The notes beneath the pieces are model-generated. The model ran no database searches, was not told where the DNA came from, and worked only from the letters and a program-made list of their open reading frames with translations. Positions 61,936 to 64,000 of a stretch of DNA of 64,000 bases are shown here, one piece after another. Positions within the stretch are counted from its first letter, which is position 1. Every line of letters begins with the position of its first letter. The position numbers and the translations under genes are program-made. Source of the stretch: Methanoregula sp. (lineage in GTDB: Archaea > Halobacteriota > Methanomicrobia > Methanomicrobiales > Methanospirillaceae); assembly GCA_041645435.1 (NCBI GenBank), contig JBAZQB010000006.1, positions 62,001-126,000 of the forward strand, written 5' to 3'.

Positions 61936-62073
61936 TCACTTGAGTTTTTTATCGAGCTTCTTGAGCTTCTTCTTGGCGCTCTCGCTGCCCGCAGCAGCCT
62001 GCTTCGAAAGTTCTTCTGCCTTGACCTTCTTCGCCTGGTTCAGCTTCACTAATTGTTTCTTACTTGTTGGCAT
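61936..62073 (-). CDS. 45-residue Lys-rich basic protein
   Basis: The ATG at 62073 has GAGGTGA six bases ahead, a strong Shine-Dalgarno. The product starts PTSKKQLVKLNQAKKVK and ends KKKLKKLDKKLK; it has 18 lysines and is helical. A 204-codon open frame runs upstream through element A, but that part is repeat sequence, and the SD marks the true start. It is possibly a nucleic-acid-binding or ribosome-associated protein. It lies on the same strand as, and 160 bp beyond, element A copy 3. Confidence 0.7.
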   Translation of the reverse strand: MPTSKKQLVKLNQAKKVKAEELSKQAAAGSESAKKKLKKLDKKLK

Positions 62074-62235
62074 ACAATCACCTCGCAACGCCTTTGTCTG
62101 ATTCTCATTGGCTTTTTTCCTTCTTAAAATATCCCTGTACCGTTGTACCAGCGGGGGGATGCCCGGGCGGCGGGGGCAGAAGCTCGAAGTGCAAAGAGCC
62201 CCCAGGAGCGATTCCTTTTTCCTTCCCCAATTGTG

Positions 62236-62717
62236 GTATTTTCCCCTCCCAAAAACCGAGTAAACTCCGTTCTCAAAAACCCTCAATCCGGGCATTTTGC
62301 TGACTCTGATTTCTGTATCCCGCCAAAATGGGCTCCGATGAGGTGAAAATGAGGCCCTGTTCGATCGAAAACTCCTGGAGTATTTGTATGAACAGGGGGT
62401 TCTTTTCATGCCGGGAAAGGTCGGGCTCCGGGCAATTGTGGGGGTCCGGAGATGATCTATTCCGGGCCCGTTACGGGCTCCGTTTGCCCTTTTTTGGATC
62501 CATTTTCCGGGTCCAGTGGAAAATGTGCCAACGCTCACAGAAAATATCAATTTAATCGATTATTTTTCGAAAATACGCGTTTAAAACAGAATTCGACCGT
62601 GCAATTTAACGGGCTCCGGTTGGTCTGTGTTTTCTGCCACCCCATTTCAGGTCATAGGGGGTGAGAAAGGCGATGGAAAGACCCGCTGTTGCTCTATATT
62701 GCGATCACGTCGGAGAA
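62236..62717 (-). repeat. Dispersed element A, copy 3
   Basis: About 482 bp on the minus strand starting TTTCTCCGACGTGATCGC at 62717. Main stem CCCTGTTC/GAACAGGG; CTCCGG/CCGGAG and CACCCC/GGGGTG also intact. Its left edge abuts a truncated AEC transporter gene, and its right edge faces the Lys-rich small gene on the same strand. It fills most of the gap 62074-63078. Confidence 0.87.
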
Positions 62718-62723
62718 ATGTAG

Positions 62724-62903
62724 GGTGAGAGGCAGGTAGGAGACGTTGCCGGTGATGCAACAGTTCCTCCAACCGGGAGTATTGCAGCGGTAGTGGCCGA
62801 CCGGTACGGCTATGACGGAAAACTCGCATCGGCCATTATCTGTACGTATCTCCTCAGCCTCGTGACCCTGCCCCTCTTCCTGATCCCGATACCCGGTCTG
62901 TAA
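62724..62903 (+). pseudogene. C-terminal fragment of an AEC-family transporter
   Basis: About 59 codons ending in TAA: DATVPPTGSIAAVVADRYGY, DGKLASAIICTYLLSLVTL and a hydrophobic end. This is the last two helices of auxin-efflux-carrier/malate-permease proteins. There is no start, and everything before it is replaced by element A copy 3, whose end lies 6 bp away. It is a gene remnant, not a functional protein. Confidence 0.75.
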
Positions 62904-63078
62904 AGAGATGAGCGAAAAGCGACCTGGCCCGCTGAGAGATTCTGCATTCGCCATTGAAACCTGTTCTTGCGCTGTTGAAAAAAAGCGGGATTGAACCGGG
63001 AGACAAACAAAAAGAATTATTTTTCAGGGTTAAGCACAAATTTCACCATCGGAAAAACCTTTTACCGAGGATCCCGTT

Positions 63079-63945
63079 ATGAACAAAAACCACATTTTCA
63101 TCCTGGCAATTGCTCTCACTATCTGCTTCATCGCCATGGCGGGCTGCACAAGTGCTCCCGGCGCCACTGCCCAGCAACAGGTAAAACCAGCGCACAACTA
63201 TCCGACCGTCTCGTTCAATGAAACCCCCGTCAAGCACGTTCAAGTCAACGGGGTTTCGCTGGGGTACCGGGAATTCGGTGCCGGTGAACCGGTCCTGATG
63301 CTCGCGGGATTCGGCGAGACCATCGATTCCTGGAACCAGACGTTCATCGGCATCCTTGCCACGAAATACCATGTCTACACGTACGACCACCGGGGGATGG
63401 GATACAGCAGCGACAATAATGCGACCCACACCATTGCCCTGTACGCCGATGACGCTGCCGCGATCATGCCCGCTCTCGGGTATGACAGCATGCATGTGTA
63501 CGGCGTGTCCATGGGATCCTCGATCGCCCAGCAGCTGGTCATCGATCACCCCGAACGCGTCCGGAAACTGGTTCTCGATTCTGTTTCCTACAGCGTCCGT
63601 ATCCCGGAAACAAAAACACTGCTCGGCATTCTCGAATCGGTTGCCGCTCCCAATTCGACCTATCCTGAGGGGATACGGCATGAAGCAGAAGCTGACCTCG
63701 CCTGGAACGGGTCATGGGACAAGCTATCCGGCATCCAGAAGGATGTCATGCTGGTAGAAGGTACGGCCGATGTCATTACGCCCGATGCGGTTGCAGCCCG
63801 GATGACCACGCAGATAAACGGCTCGTGGCTCGTGCGGTTCAAGGGACTTCCGCATATCGGATCCCAGAAGGCACCGGTCGAGTACGGGTTGAACGGGCTC
63901 GACTTCCTCGGCATGAATGAGTCTGCACCGTACGCAGCGCCATAA
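63079..63945 (+). CDS. Secreted alpha/beta-hydrolase lipoprotein, copy 2
   Basis: 288 residues, closely similar to the gene at 48501: same signal peptide plan with Cys23 (AMAGC), the same YDHRGMGYSSDN block, GVSMGS elbow with Ser144, GTADVITP acid segment (the Asp moves by one) and GLPHIGS with the catalytic His. The linker after the lipobox differs most. Likely a recent duplicate with a shared or diverged substrate. GAGGATC precedes the ATG. The gene is complete within the window. Confidence 0.87.
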   Translation: MNKNHIFILAIALTICFIAMAGCTSAPGATAQQQVKPAHNYPTVSFNETPVKHVQVNGVSLGYREFGAGEPVLMLAGFGETIDSWNQTFIGILATKYHVYTYDHRGMGYSSDNNATHTIALYADDAAAIMPALGYDSMHVYGVSMGSSIAQQLVIDHPERVRKLVLDSVSYSVRIPETKTLLGILESVAAPNSTYPEGIRHEAEADLAWNGSWDKLSGIQKDVMLVEGTADVITPDAVAARMTTQINGSWLVRFKGLPHIGSQKAPVEYGLNGLDFLGMNESAPYAAP

Positions 63946-63959
63946 TTTTTTTTTTGGGA

Positions 63960-63977
63960 CCGGGAAAATTTTCCCGG
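63960..63977 (+). terminator. Perfect palindrome after the last gene
   Basis: CCGGGAAAATTTTCCCGG is an exact 18-bp palindrome 15 bp past the hydrolase stop, preceded by a T10 run. It could end transcription or be a protein-binding site. Confidence 0.45.
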
Positions 63978-64000
63978 AAACAATTTTGAAATTTTTTTAT

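Noticed and set aside
61936..62550. A 204-codon frame running from element A into the Lys-rich gene
   Set aside because: The first 159 codons are repeat sequence. A strong Shine-Dalgarno sits right before the internal ATG at 62073.
1..64000. tRNA, rRNA or replication-origin signals
   Set aside because: No cloverleaf, rRNA-like block or Cdc6/Orc gene with origin repeats was recognised by eye. A tRNAscan or Rfam run would settle this.

Overview
This window reads as chromosome from a methanogenic archaeon of the order Methanomicrobiales, probably near Methanoregula. The genus is an inference from gene content and style, not from a database match. Archaeal markers are an A-type ATP synthase operon, CofD of coenzyme F420 synthesis, RadB, a Cdc48/VAT AAA ATPase, ribose-1,5-bisphosphate isomerase, an archaeal AspRS, a short archaeal MetE-like methyltransferase, and a UbiX/UbiD/aconitase-X operon of the modified archaeal mevalonate pathway. 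Many secreted lipoproteins and PAS, PEGA, HEAT and beta-propeller proteins fit the same group. No rRNA, tRNA or CRISPR array was seen.

Layout. 0-10 kb: housekeeping genes (HAD phosphatase, ribose-1,5-bisphosphate isomerase, DapF, a PAS sensor, RadB-LarC, Cdc48) with one AT-rich HEPN-like gene. 10-14.5 kb: an accessory block with repeat element A, an AlbA_2 (Schlafen-like) protein, DUF2283 and an MntA/HepT toxin-antitoxin pair. 14.5-20.6 kb: ATP synthase genes K-E-C-F-A-B-D on the minus strand, without I or H. 20.7-21.5 kb: two divergent paralogous small genes. 22-25 kb: mevalonate-branch operon. 25-35 kb: metabolic and membrane genes (HD hydrolase, CofD, PEGA lipoprotein, HEAT protein, cytosine deaminase, threonine ammonia-lyase, flavoprotein, cupin, TMEM175-like channel). 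36.6-40 kb: an HPPD-like VOC protein, ruvC-ruvA-ruvB, then a broken copy of the VOC gene end. 40-46 kb: beta-propeller lipoprotein, repeats, and a self-regulating nucleotidyltransferase/HEPN pair. 46-49 kb: AspRS, methionine synthase, alpha/beta hydrolase. 49.4-51.2 kb: an AT-rich divergent CoiA-like nuclease/HNH pair. 52-64 kb: amidotransferase, response regulator, KaiC-like protein, acyl-CoA synthetase, isochorismatase, TauE, an MFS exporter, and a second copy of the alpha/beta hydrolase.

The most unusual content lies between genes. Five families of small dispersed repeats fill almost every long gap. Element A (about 490 bp, four copies) has conserved stems, one with compensatory base changes, and always points toward the next gene. 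Element B (196 bp, four copies) has 12-bp terminal inverted repeats. One copy sits inside element C with an 8-bp target duplication, and an uninterrupted copy of the same site lies 4.7 kb away, so B is a MITE-like mobile element. Elements C, D and E are GC-rich hairpin or AT-rich motifs. Gene fragments (AEC transporter, VOC dioxygenase, beta-propeller, DUF4258-like) lie beside or near several of these repeats, which indicates repeated local rearrangement.
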